DNA of 64,000 nucleotides, taken from Blastomonas sp. SL216 (GTDB taxonomy: Bacteria > Pseudomonadota > Alphaproteobacteria > Sphingomonadales > Sphingomonadaceae). This document shows positions 29,622 to 37,752 of this stretch, one piece after another; position 1 is the first letter of the stretch; every line of letters begins with the position of its first letter. The position numbers and the translations under genes are program-made. The notes below the pieces were generated by a model. That model ran no database searches. It was not told where the DNA came from and saw nothing but the letters and a program-made list of their open reading frames with translations. Where the stretch lies: the NCBI GenBank assembly GCA_026625625.1, contig CP113055.1:3765001-3829000 (forward strand). Direction: 5' to 3'.

Positions 29622-30017
29622 ATGTCACAGCATTGCGTTTTAGTGGCTGTACTAAAGGAACTGGACCGTCTGTCATTCGAGCTTCGGTCTATTGTTGAAC
29701 ACCAGCCGGAGGACTGGAAAAAGAGCTACGCATCATATCGTCGGCAGCTCGGTTTATGCATAACCGAGATGGTTAATTTGGCAAACCATGATCTTGGACT
29801 GAGCAGGCGGGATGCCCGGGTGCTCAAGGCGACGGTCGAACTGTGCCGGGCCAAGCTTGCGAGGCATCAGGAACAGCACCCGATCGAAGGTCTGGTGCTC
29901 GATGGGCCCGATTTCATGGCTTCGTTTGACCGGGTTCACGGCTGTTTCATCGAATTCAAGACGGTGATGCAGGATCTGATCGAACGATATGAGGTGGATT
30001 GGAAAATTGCCGTTTGA
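29622..30017 (+). CDS. Small helical protein of unknown function between ligB and ligC
   Basis: Protein of 131 residues, mostly amphipathic helix, without signal peptide or membrane segment; cysteines at about 5, 44 and 69 and no motif I know. The ATG at 29622 has AGGAGA close by; a longer frame from 29568 would run through the leader hairpin. Codon use (TTTTAGTGG, GTACTAAAGG) is less GC-biased at third positions than in ligB or ligC. Its insertion in the middle of a conserved pathway operon is unusual. Confidence 0.65.
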   Translation: MSQHCVLVAVLKELDRLSFELRSIVEHQPEDWKKSYASYRRQLGLCITEMVNLANHDLGLSRRDARVLKATVELCRAKLARHQEQHPIEGLVLDGPDFMASFDRVHGCFIEFKTVMQDLIERYEVDWKIAV

Positions 30018-30059
30018 GGTGCTCGGTCCGGGCACCGCATTGATGAACAGGAGTATCTC

Positions 30060-31001
30060 ATGCGTATTGCCCTTGCCGGCGCCGGAGCGTTTGGCGAAAA
30101 GCATCTGGATGGTTTGAAGCTGATTGACGGGGTCGAGATTGTCTCGATCATCAGCCGCCGCCTCGAACAGGCTGAGGCGGTGGCCCGGAAATACGGCGCG
30201 ATCCATGCCTCGACCGAGCTCGACGACGCGCTCGCCCGCGATGATGTCGATGCCGTGATCCTCTGCACGCCGACCCAGATGCACGCCGAACAGGCGATCG
30301 CCTGCATGAATGCGGGCAAGCATGTGCAGGTCGAAATCCCGCTGGCCGACAGCTGGGCGGATTCGCAGGCCGTGCTCGACAAGCAGAAGGAAACCGGCCT
30401 CACCTGCATGGTCGGCCATACCCGCCGCTTCAACCCCAGCCACCAATATGTCCATAACCGGATCAAGGCGGGTGAGTTCAACGTCCAGCAGATGGACGTG
30501 CAGACCTATTTCTTCCGCCGCAAGAACATGAACGCCAAGGGCGAGCCGCGCAGCTGGACCGACCATCTGCTGTGGCACCACGCTGCGCACACGGTCGATC
30601 TGTTCGCCTATCAGGCGGGCCGCATCGTCAAGGCGAATGTGCTTGAAGGCCCGCACCATCCCGATCTGGGCATCGCGATGGACATGTCGATCCAGCTGAA
30701 GAGCGAGAGCGGCGCGATCTGCACGCTGTCGCTGAGCTTCAACAATGACGGGCCGCTTGGCACCTTCTTCCGCTATATCGGCGATACCGCGACCTATATC
30801 GCGCGCTACGACGATCTGGTGAACGGCAAGGAAGAGCCGATCGACGTCAGCCAGGTCGATGTGTCGATGAACGGCATCGAGCTGCAGGACCGCGAATTCA
30901 TCGCCGCGATCCGCGAAGGCCGCGAGCCCAACAGCTCGGTCGCGCAGGTGCTCGATTGCTATCGTGTGCTCGGCGAACTCGAACAGCAGTTGCTGGCATG
31001 A
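30060..31001 (+). CDS. ligC: 4-carboxy-2-hydroxymuconate-6-semialdehyde dehydrogenase
   Basis: Gfo/Idh/MocA-fold oxidoreductase of 313 residues that oxidises the ring-fission hemiacetal to 2-pyrone-4,6-dicarboxylate with NAD(P). The N-terminal motif GAGAFGEKHLDG binds the dinucleotide; the PTQMHAEQAIACMNAGKHVQVEIPLA segment is typical of the fold and of LigC. CAGGAG precedes the start. It overlaps pobA by 4 bases. Confidence 0.95.
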   Translation: MRIALAGAGAFGEKHLDGLKLIDGVEIVSIISRRLEQAEAVARKYGAIHASTELDDALARDDVDAVILCTPTQMHAEQAIACMNAGKHVQVEIPLADSWADSQAVLDKQKETGLTCMVGHTRRFNPSHQYVHNRIKAGEFNVQQMDVQTYFFRRKNMNAKGEPRSWTDHLLWHHAAHTVDLFAYQAGRIVKANVLEGPHHPDLGIAMDMSIQLKSESGAICTLSLSFNNDGPLGTFFRYIGDTATYIARYDDLVNGKEEPIDVSQVDVSMNGIELQDREFIAAIREGREPNSSVAQVLDCYRVLGELEQQLLA

Positions 31002-32176
31002 GCGCGCGCCGCACACAGGTCGCTATCATCGGGTCGGGGCCTGCCGGACTGCTGCTCGGCCATCTGCTCAAGGCCGAGGGCATTGATTGCGTGCTGCTCG
31101 AACGCGCGAGCCGCGAGCATGTCGAAAGCCGCATCAGGGCAGGGGTGCTGGAAACGGTGACCACCGATCTGATGCACCGGCTCGGGCTGGACGACCGGAT
31201 GAACCGCGAGGCGATGATCGAGGACGGCTTCAACCTCGCCGATGGCGACATGATGGTCCGCATCGACATCAAGGCGCTGACCGGCAAGACGGTGGTGGTC
31301 TATGGCCAGACCGAACTGACCCGCGATCTGATCGCCGCAGCGCCCCAGCGCGAGCTGGAGATCGTGTTCGAAGCCGAAGGCCTGGCGCTGCACGATGTCG
31401 ATAGCGACCATCCCAGCGTCACCTATAGCAAGGACGGCGTCGCGGTGACGCTCGAGTGCGATTTCATCGCCGGATGCGACGGTTTCCACGGCCCCTCGCG
31501 CCGCGCGATCCCTCAGCATCTCGCGCGCGAGTACATCCACGAATATCCGTTCGGCTGGCTGGGCATTCTGGCCGATGTACCGCCCTGCCATGACGAGCTG
31601 ATCTATGCCAACGGCCCGCGCGGCTTTGCGCTCGCCTCGATGCGATCGCCGACACGCAGCCGCTATTACATCCAGGTGCCGCTCACCGAAAAGATCGAGG
31701 ACTGGCCCGAGGACCGGTTGTGGGACGAGTTGGAGGAGCGGTTCAACGGCATTTCCAAACATGGCGTGACGCGCGGTCCGGCGCTCGAAATGTCGATCGC
31801 GCCGCTCAGGTCCTATGTGTTCGAGACGATGCGCCACGGCCGCTTGTTCCTGGCGGGCGATGCCGCACATATCGTGCCGCCCACCGGGGCCAAGGGACTG
31901 AACCTGGCTGCATCCGACGTGCATTACCTGTCCGATGCGATCATCGCCCATTACCGCCGCCAGGATGAAACCGCGTTGCTCGGCTATCGCGACAAGGCGC
32001 TGGCGCGCATCTGGAAGGCCGAACGCTTCAGCTGGTCGCTGACCAGGCTGATGCACAGCTTCCCGGAGCAGAATGCGTTCGAGCGGCGGATGCAGGTCGC
32101 CGAAATGGACTATCTGTCGCGCTCGCCCGCGATGCAGACCGCGATTGCCGAAAACTATGTCGGGCTTCCGGTATAG
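30998..32176 (+). CDS. pobA: 4-hydroxybenzoate 3-monooxygenase
   Basis: Flavoprotein hydroxylase of 392 residues that turns 4-hydroxybenzoate into protocatechuate with NADPH and O2. Motifs: GSGPAG FAD motif near residue 11, ESRIRAGVLE, the DGFHGPSR motif and GDAAHIVPPTGAKGLNLAASD near 285-305. Length equals that of known PobA proteins. Its ATG overlaps the ligC stop, so the feeder enzyme and the ring-cleavage pathway share one transcript that ends at the terminator behind it. Confidence 0.95.
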   Translation: MSARRTQVAIIGSGPAGLLLGHLLKAEGIDCVLLERASREHVESRIRAGVLETVTTDLMHRLGLDDRMNREAMIEDGFNLADGDMMVRIDIKALTGKTVVVYGQTELTRDLIAAAPQRELEIVFEAEGLALHDVDSDHPSVTYSKDGVAVTLECDFIAGCDGFHGPSRRAIPQHLAREYIHEYPFGWLGILADVPPCHDELIYANGPRGFALASMRSPTRSRYYIQVPLTEKIEDWPEDRLWDELEERFNGISKHGVTRGPALEMSIAPLRSYVFETMRHGRLFLAGDAAHIVPPTGAKGLNLAASDVHYLSDAIIAHYRRQDETALLGYRDKALARIWKAERFSWSLTRLMHSFPEQNAFERRMQVAEMDYLSRSPAMQTAIAENYVGLPV

Positions 32177-32210
32177 CCGACCTGTTTCTGATGGCTTTGG
32201 ATTTTCCCTG

Positions 32211-32243
32211 ATGCCCGGTCAGCGCCTGCTGGCCGGGCATTTT
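32211..32243 (+). terminator. Rho-independent terminator behind pobA
   Basis: Arms ATGCCCGGTCAGC (32211-32223) and GCTGGCCGGGCAT (32228-32240) with a 4-base loop and one G-U pair, followed by TTTTA. It closes the lig-pobA transcript. Confidence 0.8.
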
Positions 32244-32277
32244 ACATCTCTCCCCATATCGGCGCTAGTAACTTGCA

Positions 32278-32306
32278 TTGACGAACCTTTATCATAGGTC
32301 TAGTAT
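32278..32306 (+). promoter_or_regulatory. Sigma-70-like promoter of the second TonB receptor
   Basis: TTGACG (32278-32283) and TAGTAT (32301-32306) are separated by 17 bp, 48 bp upstream of the receptor start. Confidence 0.65.
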
Positions 32307-32354
32307 TGCAAGTGACCGGCGACAAGCGCTGGCGATGAGGGGAGGAACTGATTG

Positions 32355-34712
32355 ATGCCAAAGCACAACCGTGTTGCGCGTTGCCGATTCAACCGTATTT
32401 CGATGACCGCGCTGGGCCTCGCGCTCATGGCAGCGGTTGCCACGCCCGCAGCCGCGCAGGACGCCGGTGAGCAGGCTGGGGGTGAGCAGGATTCTCAAGG
32501 GCCGCAGATTGCCGATATCGTCGTGACCGCGCAGCGGCGCGATTCGACGGTGCAGGATACGTCTGCCGCCATCTCGGCGTTCAGCGCGGAATCGATCGAG
32601 ACCGCCCGAATCCTCAGCTTCGAGGATTTGGCCGGGCAGGCGACATCGCTGAGCTTTACCGCGCTGTCGCCGATTGACCAGGAATTCAACATCCGCGGCA
32701 TCACCAATACCCGTCTCGACAGCCCCTCGGCTGACCAGTCGATCGGTATCTTTGTCGATGACGTCTATGTCGGCCGTTCTGGCCTGTTCAACTTCGACAT
32801 GTACGATATCGAGCGGGTCGAAGTGGTGCGCGGACCGCAGGGCGTGCTGCTGGGCCGCAACGTCGTCGGCGGCGCGATCAGCATCTACAGCGCGCGGCCT
32901 CAGGCCGACACCGGCGGCAGCCTGGCTGTATCCTATGGCAATTATAACGAGAAGCTGGCGCGCGGGCACATTACCGGCACGATCAGCGGACCGCTGACCG
33001 GGCGGCTGAGCTTCCAGTATCGCAACCGCGACGGCTTCAATCAGGATCTGCTGCACGATGTCGATCTCGACGATGTCGACAGCATCCAGTTCCGCGGCCA
33101 GCTGATGGTCGAGCCCGACGACAGCGATTTCACCGCGCGGCTGGTGTTCGATTATACCAAGGACAAGTCGAACGGCTTCCATTCGGTCGCGATCGATGGT
33201 CCTGCAGCAGGCTCCGGTCCGTGGAGCGCGGCGCGCGCCGCGATCGGCACGATCCGCGGACGTCCGCTCAAGTTGCGCGAAGGTCTGCCCGAATGGCCGC
33301 GCTACAAGGGCGATACTGCCGATACGCCGCAGCAGCTCAACCGCGAGGCCTGGGGTCTGTCGCTGCGCATGGACCAGGGGCTCGGCGGTGTCGGCACGCT
33401 GTCGTCGATCACCGGCTATCGTAAGGGCGAGGCGTTCAACGTCTATGACCAGACCGGCATCGGCCCCGACAATGGCTTCGGCGTGATCTCGCCGACGCTG
33501 TTCACTTTCCCGGTCAATGAAGACGAGGACATCCGCCAGTTCAGCCAGGAATTGCGCGTCGTGTCCGAAGAGCAGTCGGATCGCGGGTTCGACTGGATTT
33601 TCGGTGCCTATTATCAGCACGACAAGGTCACCAAGCTCGACCGCTTCTGGGCCGAGGTGCCGTTGACGGTGCTGACCACACTGTCGGGTGAAAGCCGGTG
33701 GAACAACCGGGCGACCAACGAGAGCTACGCGTTCTTCGGCCAGCTGGGCTATCGCTTCTCGCCGAAGCTGCGCGTGGTGGCAGGTGTCCGCTATTCCAAG
33801 GACCGCAAGTCGGGCATCGTGACCGGTACCGCAGTCGAAGGCGGCGACAAGTTCAACCCCAACGACCAGGTCGCGCTGACCCCGCTCGCAGGCACGTTCC
33901 GCGAAGGGCAGAGCTTTACCGCGCGCTATTCGGACAGCTGGAGCGAGATCACGCCGCAGGCGACGATCGAGTTCAAGCCGAATGACGACATGCTGTTCTA
34001 TGGTACCTTCTCGACCGGCTATAAGGGCGGCGGTTTCGAGGATGATCCGGCCAATGCGGCAGCAGCGGTATCGAGCTATGATCCCGAAACGGTGACCAGC
34101 TTCGAACTGGGCGGCAAGCTCGACCTGTTCGATCGCAGGCTGCGGCTCAACGTCGCGGTGTTCGACATGAAGTACAAGAACCTGCAGGTCACCCAGACCT
34201 CCGCAGCGTGCCTGTGCAACATCACCGACAACGCGGCGGATGCGAAGATCCAGGGTGTCGAGGCCGAAGCGACCGTGGCGGTGGCCACCGGGCTGACGCT
34301 GTCGGGCGGCCTGACGCTGCTCGACACGAAGTACATCGCCTTCACCGATTCGCTGGGCAACAACAATTCGGGCAACTTCCTGCAGCGCACGCCCAAGGCG
34401 CAGTGGAACGTGGCGGCGGATTTCGTCACCGATATCGGCGACTGGTCGGATGCACTGCGCTTCAACGTCAATTACAGCCACCAGGCGCGGCTGTTCTGGG
34501 CACCAGACAACCTTCAGCGCGAAGGCGGCTATGGCCAGCTCGGCAGCCGTGTCTCGTTCACCCCGGGCAACGGCAACATCACCTTCTCGCTCTATGGCCG
34601 CAACCTCACCAACACCTTGTATCGTACCAACATCATCGCGTTCTTCGGCGATGAGGTCAGCCGTCTGGGCGCACCGCGCCAGTACGGCGCAGAGGTCTCG
34701 GTCAAGTTCTGA
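32355..34712 (+). CDS. TonB-dependent outer-membrane receptor
   Basis: Receptor of 785 residues with signal peptide ending in PAAAQ (about residue 35), TonB-box-like IVVTAQRRDS, plug with VEVVRGPQGVLLGRNVVGGAISIYSARP, and a barrel ending in YGAEVSVKF. The start at 32355 follows GAGGGGAGG; a TTG at 32352 is also in frame. It has its own promoter and terminator. It lies behind pobA and before the SDR/SnoaL operon, so it likely imports an aromatic or polyphenol; the ligand is unknown. Confidence 0.94.
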   Translation: MPKHNRVARCRFNRISMTALGLALMAAVATPAAAQDAGEQAGGEQDSQGPQIADIVVTAQRRDSTVQDTSAAISAFSAESIETARILSFEDLAGQATSLSFTALSPIDQEFNIRGITNTRLDSPSADQSIGIFVDDVYVGRSGLFNFDMYDIERVEVVRGPQGVLLGRNVVGGAISIYSARPQADTGGSLAVSYGNYNEKLARGHITGTISGPLTGRLSFQYRNRDGFNQDLLHDVDLDDVDSIQFRGQLMVEPDDSDFTARLVFDYTKDKSNGFHSVAIDGPAAGSGPWSAARAAIGTIRGRPLKLREGLPEWPRYKGDTADTPQQLNREAWGLSLRMDQGLGGVGTLSSITGYRKGEAFNVYDQTGIGPDNGFGVISPTLFTFPVNEDEDIRQFSQELRVVSEEQSDRGFDWIFGAYYQHDKVTKLDRFWAEVPLTVLTTLSGESRWNNRATNESYAFFGQLGYRFSPKLRVVAGVRYSKDRKSGIVTGTAVEGGDKFNPNDQVALTPLAGTFREGQSFTARYSDSWSEITPQATIEFKPNDDMLFYGTFSTGYKGGGFEDDPANAAAAVSSYDPETVTSFELGGKLDLFDRRLRLNVAVFDMKYKNLQVTQTSAACLCNITDNAADAKIQGVEAEATVAVATGLTLSGGLTLLDTKYIAFTDSLGNNNSGNFLQRTPKAQWNVAADFVTDIGDWSDALRFNVNYSHQARLFWAPDNLQREGGYGQLGSRVSFTPGNGNITFSLYGRNLTNTLYRTNIIAFFGDEVSRLGAPRQYGAEVSVKF

Positions 34713-34732
34713 CACAGCCTGGCAAACACAAG

Positions 34733-34770
34733 AAAAGGGGCAGTCGGCGCGAACCGGCTGCCCCTTTTTT
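34733..34770. terminator. Bidirectional terminator between receptor and SnoaL genes
   Basis: AAAAGGGGCAG (34733-34743) and CTGCCCCTTTTTT (34758-34770) form a strong stem between two convergent genes; A-run and T-run on the two sides allow termination in both directions. Confidence 0.88.
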
Positions 34771-34788
34771 CTGCTCGGGAAATTAAGG

Positions 34789-35316
34789 TCAGAAGCGGCT
34801 GTAGCTAAGGTCGCCCTTGCCCTTTTCGCCGATATGCATGCGCGGATCCTCCGGCTTGAACATGCCCAGGCACCATCCTTGCGCCATCGGCATGTCGCGG
34901 TTCCAGTCGAGCGTGATCTTGCGGTGCGCAATCCGCCATTCGCCGCCGCGCTTCTCGAACCGGTCGACGATCCGCCCCCCGGTCAGCGTGTCCCATTTCT
35001 CGCCCTGTTTGGCAAAGCGGGCGAAGGTCAGCACATAGCATTCGGCAAAGGCGAGGCTGTCGCTCTCGAACTCGACATGCAGGTTGCACAGATAGTGGCC
35101 CATCACGTCGCCGCCCTGCATCCGTTCGATCGCGCCGTCGATATAGGCGCGCGCCGGGCCTGAATAGCTGCTGCCATGCTCCTCGATACTGTCGTCGAAA
35201 TAGCAGCTGTGCAGCAGCTCGCCATCGGCGCGGTCGACGCCGCGGGCATAGCGCGCCAGGCAGTCGGCAATGTCCTGCTTGGCCAGCATCGTTTCCAGTG
35301 TGTTGGCATATTTCAT
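34789..35316 (-). CDS. SnoaL/NTF2-fold protein, first paralogue
   Basis: Protein of 175 residues with the SnoaL-4 pattern: LARYARGVDRADGELLHSCYFDDS (about 18-41) with the usual Tyr and Asp, then HYLCNLHVEFESDSLAFAECYVLTF. Relatives include the bile-acid dehydratase BaiE and other cyclases or dehydratases that use a Tyr/Asp/His pocket. It is the last gene of a four-gene leftward operon in which SDR and SnoaL genes alternate. It probably dehydrates or isomerises the product of the SDR. The substrate is unknown. Confidence 0.85.
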   Translation of the reverse strand: MKYANTLETMLAKQDIADCLARYARGVDRADGELLHSCYFDDSIEEHGSSYSGPARAYIDGAIERMQGGDVMGHYLCNLHVEFESDSLAFAECYVLTFARFAKQGEKWDTLTGGRIVDRFEKRGGEWRIAHRKITLDWNRDMPMAQGWCLGMFKPEDPRMHIGEKGKGDLSYSRF

Positions 35317-35317
35317 G

Positions 35318-36070
35318 TCAGCGCCTCCCGTCGTGCAGCGCCTTGGCCATCGCGCGCTTGAGCGTATAGGGATCGCGCGCCAGGAACGCGCGGACCGATT
35401 CCGCATGCGGGTCGGTGTCCAGTTCGTCGACCTTGCGCGCGGCGGCCATCAGCCCGGCCTTGCCGATATCGCGCGGGCTCGATTTGGCCTGCCAGGTGAC
35501 ATGCTCCGCCATGCGCGTATCGACCGACCCGACGATCAGCGCAGCAATATGCGTGCCCTGCGGCTCCAGCTCGGCGCGCAGGCAGTCGCTCGCGGCGCGC
35601 GCGGCGAACTTGCTGGGGCTGTAGCCGCCCATGTTCGGCACCGCGCAGATGCCGCCTGCGGACAGCACGTTGACGATGGCACCGCCCCCATTGGCTTTCA
35701 GCACCGGGGCAAAGGCGCGGACCATCGCCAGCATGCCGAAATAGTTGGTGTCCATCTCGTTGCGGGCGAAATCCATGTCGGGCGCTTCGAGCAGCGTCTG
35801 GCGATGGAAGGCGCCGGCATTGTTGACCACCAGATCGACATCGGTGCAGCGCGCAGCGGCGGCGGCAACCTCGTCATGCTTGGTGACATCGAGCTGGATA
35901 GGCACGACCCGAGCATCGCCTGTGCTCTTGGCGGCTTCCTCGGCATCGGTGAGCTTGCGCGAGGCGAGATAGACCCTGGCCGCGCCCTGATCGAGCAGTT
36001 CCTCGACAAAGCCGAAGCCGATGCCGCGATTGGCCCCGGTGACGATGGCGGTGCATCCCTGAATGTTCAT
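35318..36070 (-). CDS. Short-chain dehydrogenase/reductase
   Basis: SDR of 250 residues: TGANRGIG near residue 11, NNAG (VVNNAGAF), catalytic Ser in NVLSAGG and YSPSKF as YxxxK. It starts in an ATGA overlap with the SnoaL gene upstream and its stop lies 1 base from the start of the next SnoaL gene. The sequence is not close to the other SDR of the operon. Confidence 0.9.
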   Translation of the reverse strand: MNIQGCTAIVTGANRGIGFGFVEELLDQGAARVYLASRKLTDAEEAAKSTGDARVVPIQLDVTKHDEVAAAAARCTDVDLVVNNAGAFHRQTLLEAPDMDFARNEMDTNYFGMLAMVRAFAPVLKANGGGAIVNVLSAGGICAVPNMGGYSPSKFAARAASDCLRAELEPQGTHIAALIVGSVDTRMAEHVTWQAKSSPRDIGKAGLMAAARKVDELDTDPHAESVRAFLARDPYTLKRAMAKALHDGRR

Positions 36071-36627
36071 GCCGCTGCCTCCGCCTTGCTGCGCTCGCGT
36101 GCCCATGCGCCGTACAGGATGTCATCGGGTTTTTTCGCCCCGCGCACCGCCTTGCTCATGTCGGGGATGATCATGCCGCGACCCCAGGTTTCGTTGAGCG
36201 GCATTTCGTGGTTCCATTCCCAGGCGAGGCGGCGATGCGCGATCTTCCACGCGCCGTCGCGGCGCTCGAACCGGTCGACGCAGCGCGCCATGGTCAGGCT
36301 GTCGAACGATCCGCTCTCCGCCTCGCGGCGCGAGAAGGTGAGGAAATAGCATTCGGTGACAGCAAGATCGGCCTCGACAAACTCGACCGAGATATTGGTG
36401 CACAGGTGCGACATCAGCGGCGCGGTGGGCAGGATCTTGGCCATCAGCGCGACATAATCCGCCGCCGGACCCACATAGACCCCGCCATGATCCTCGATCG
36501 CATCGGGATGATAGGCGGCACGGATCAGATCGACATCCGCCCGGTCCGCCCCGCGCGCATAGCCGATCAATATGTCCTCTATCTCCTGCCGGTCGAGCAG
36601 TTGTTCCACGGTCAGTCGCATCCTCAT
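36067..36627 (-). CDS. SnoaL/NTF2-fold protein, second paralogue
   Basis: Protein of 186 residues that repeats the layout of the gene at 34789-35316: IGYARGADRADVDLIRAAYHPDAIEDHGGVYVGPA and HLCTNISVEFVEADLAVTECYFLTFSR. Both proteins share about the same length before the WRIAHR/WKIAHR strand and a following W-N-x-(D/E)-MP motif, so they are diverged duplicates. It has a start at 36627 or 36621. Dehydratase or isomerase role is inferred from the family. Confidence 0.85.
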   Translation of the reverse strand: MRMRLTVEQLLDRQEIEDILIGYARGADRADVDLIRAAYHPDAIEDHGGVYVGPAADYVALMAKILPTAPLMSHLCTNISVEFVEADLAVTECYFLTFSRREAESGSFDSLTMARCVDRFERRDGAWKIAHRRLAWEWNHEMPLNETWGRGMIIPDMSKAVRGAKKPDDILYGAWARERSKAEAAA

Positions 36628-37517
36628 CCTCCGGTATTTGTCATGTCTATGGTTGCATAAAGATCGGCAAAGGCGGCCTCTGCGCCGCTGAACTCGCGTG
36701 CGCCGTCCATCGCCGCGATGCGGTCCAAATGGGCGGCGATCCAGGCGCTGCTGTCATCGGGGGCAGAGGCTCCGCGCCCTTCGACCATGCGCGCGCGGCG
36801 ATAGCGGCGGCCGCCCGCCAGAAAGATCTGGCCGTTGGCGCTGCACGCCTCGCTGGCGAGAAAGGCCGCCATGCCCGCTGCATAAGCCGGGTCAAGGCGG
36901 GGATCGTCTGCCACTCCGTCCTGCGCGGTCATTGGGGTGGCGGCATAGGGGCACAGCACGTTGACCCGCAATGCCGTGCGCTTGAGCTCATCGGCCAGCG
37001 TCAGCGCCATCGCGTTGAGCGCGCCCTTGGACGCGGCATAGGGAATGCGCCCGCGCACCCCGTGCAGCCCGGCAGAGGAGGAGACGAACACCATCCGTCC
37101 TGAAGGGCTGGCCAGCAGGTGCGGCAGTGCTGCCTGGGCGAGCGCTGCCTGGGCCAGGAAATTGGTGTTCAGCACATCGCGCAGCGCGGCAATGTCCATG
37201 TCGGGCAGCTTTGCCGCCGGGCCGATGATCCCGGCATTGAAGATGATGGCATCGATCCGCCCGAAAGCGTCGAGCGCGGCCTTGACCAGGGCCTGTGCGG
37301 CGCCGGGGGCGGCGATATCCTGATAGTTGGCCAGAGCCCTGCCGCCCTGTGCGCGGATGGTGTCGGCGATCGCCCCGGCGCTGTCCGGCTGGTCCTGGCG
37401 CAGGCGGTTGTTGACCAGCACCGCTGCGCCTTCGGACGCCATCGCCAGCGCAAATGCGGCACCCAGGCCCTTGCCTGCACCGGTGACAATGACCGCGCGC
37501 TCAACGCTGGAATCCAT
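36624..37517 (-). CDS. Short-chain dehydrogenase with C-terminal extension
   Basis: Promoter-proximal gene of the SDR/SnoaL operon; 297 residues. SDR core with TGAGKGLG near residue 12, NAG (IFNAGIIG), SSSAG and YAASKG, then about 60 extra residues after the GGRRYRRARM segment. The build resembles the N-terminal dehydrogenase part of peroxisomal-type multifunctional enzymes, so a 3-hydroxyacyl-CoA substrate is possible, but this is a guess. Confidence 0.88.
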   Translation of the reverse strand: MDSSVERAVIVTGAGKGLGAAFALAMASEGAAVLVNNRLRQDQPDSAGAIADTIRAQGGRALANYQDIAAPGAAQALVKAALDAFGRIDAIIFNAGIIGPAAKLPDMDIAALRDVLNTNFLAQAALAQAALPHLLASPSGRMVFVSSSAGLHGVRGRIPYAASKGALNAMALTLADELKRTALRVNVLCPYAATPMTAQDGVADDPRLDPAYAAGMAAFLASEACSANGQIFLAGGRRYRRARMVEGRGASAPDDSSAWIAAHLDRIAAMDGAREFSGAEAAFADLYATIDMTNTGG

Positions 37518-37559
37518 GGCTTATTCTCTCCCGCTGATGCGAGGCTAGCCAGTTTGGTA

Positions 37560-37578
37560 TGATAATGAAAGTGATAAT
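37560..37578 (-). promoter_or_regulatory. Direct repeat TGATAAT upstream of the SDR/SnoaL operon
   Basis: TGATAAT occurs at 37560-37566 and again at 37572-37578, one helical turn apart, about 43-61 bases upstream of the operon's first ATG (37517). It may be a regulator site, for example for the nearby HxlR protein. No further support. Confidence 0.35.
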
Positions 37579-37640
37579 TGCGGGTGCTGGATTGGATTGT
37601 CGCGGCAAAGGTTGAGGCACGTACTGACAACGCAGCATTT

Positions 37641-37720
37641 CGTCATTCCCGCGAAGGCGGGAATCCCGCTTTACCATTGCCACAAGTTTTAGGAGCGGGC
37701 CCCCCGCCTACGCGGGGGTG
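37641..37720. repeat. REP-like palindromes in intergenic region
   Basis: Two palindromes: ATTCCCGCGAAGGCGGGAAT (37645-37664) and CCCCCGC-CTAC-GCGGGGG (37701-37718), both in CGTCA...-type context as seen in dispersed repeats of many proteobacteria. The 235-base gap 37518-37752 holds these and the TGATAAT repeat, and no gene. Confidence 0.7.
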
Positions 37721-37752
37721 ACGATGAAAGATGCTATGCTAGAGCCGGACAA

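Noticed and set aside
32292-34931. 879-codon minus-strand open frame opposite the second TonB receptor
   Set aside because: Antisense shadow; the plus strand encodes an intact receptor with promoter and terminator.
37641-37720. CRISPR-like repeats
   Set aside because: Only two unlike palindromes without regular spacers; they look like REP elements.
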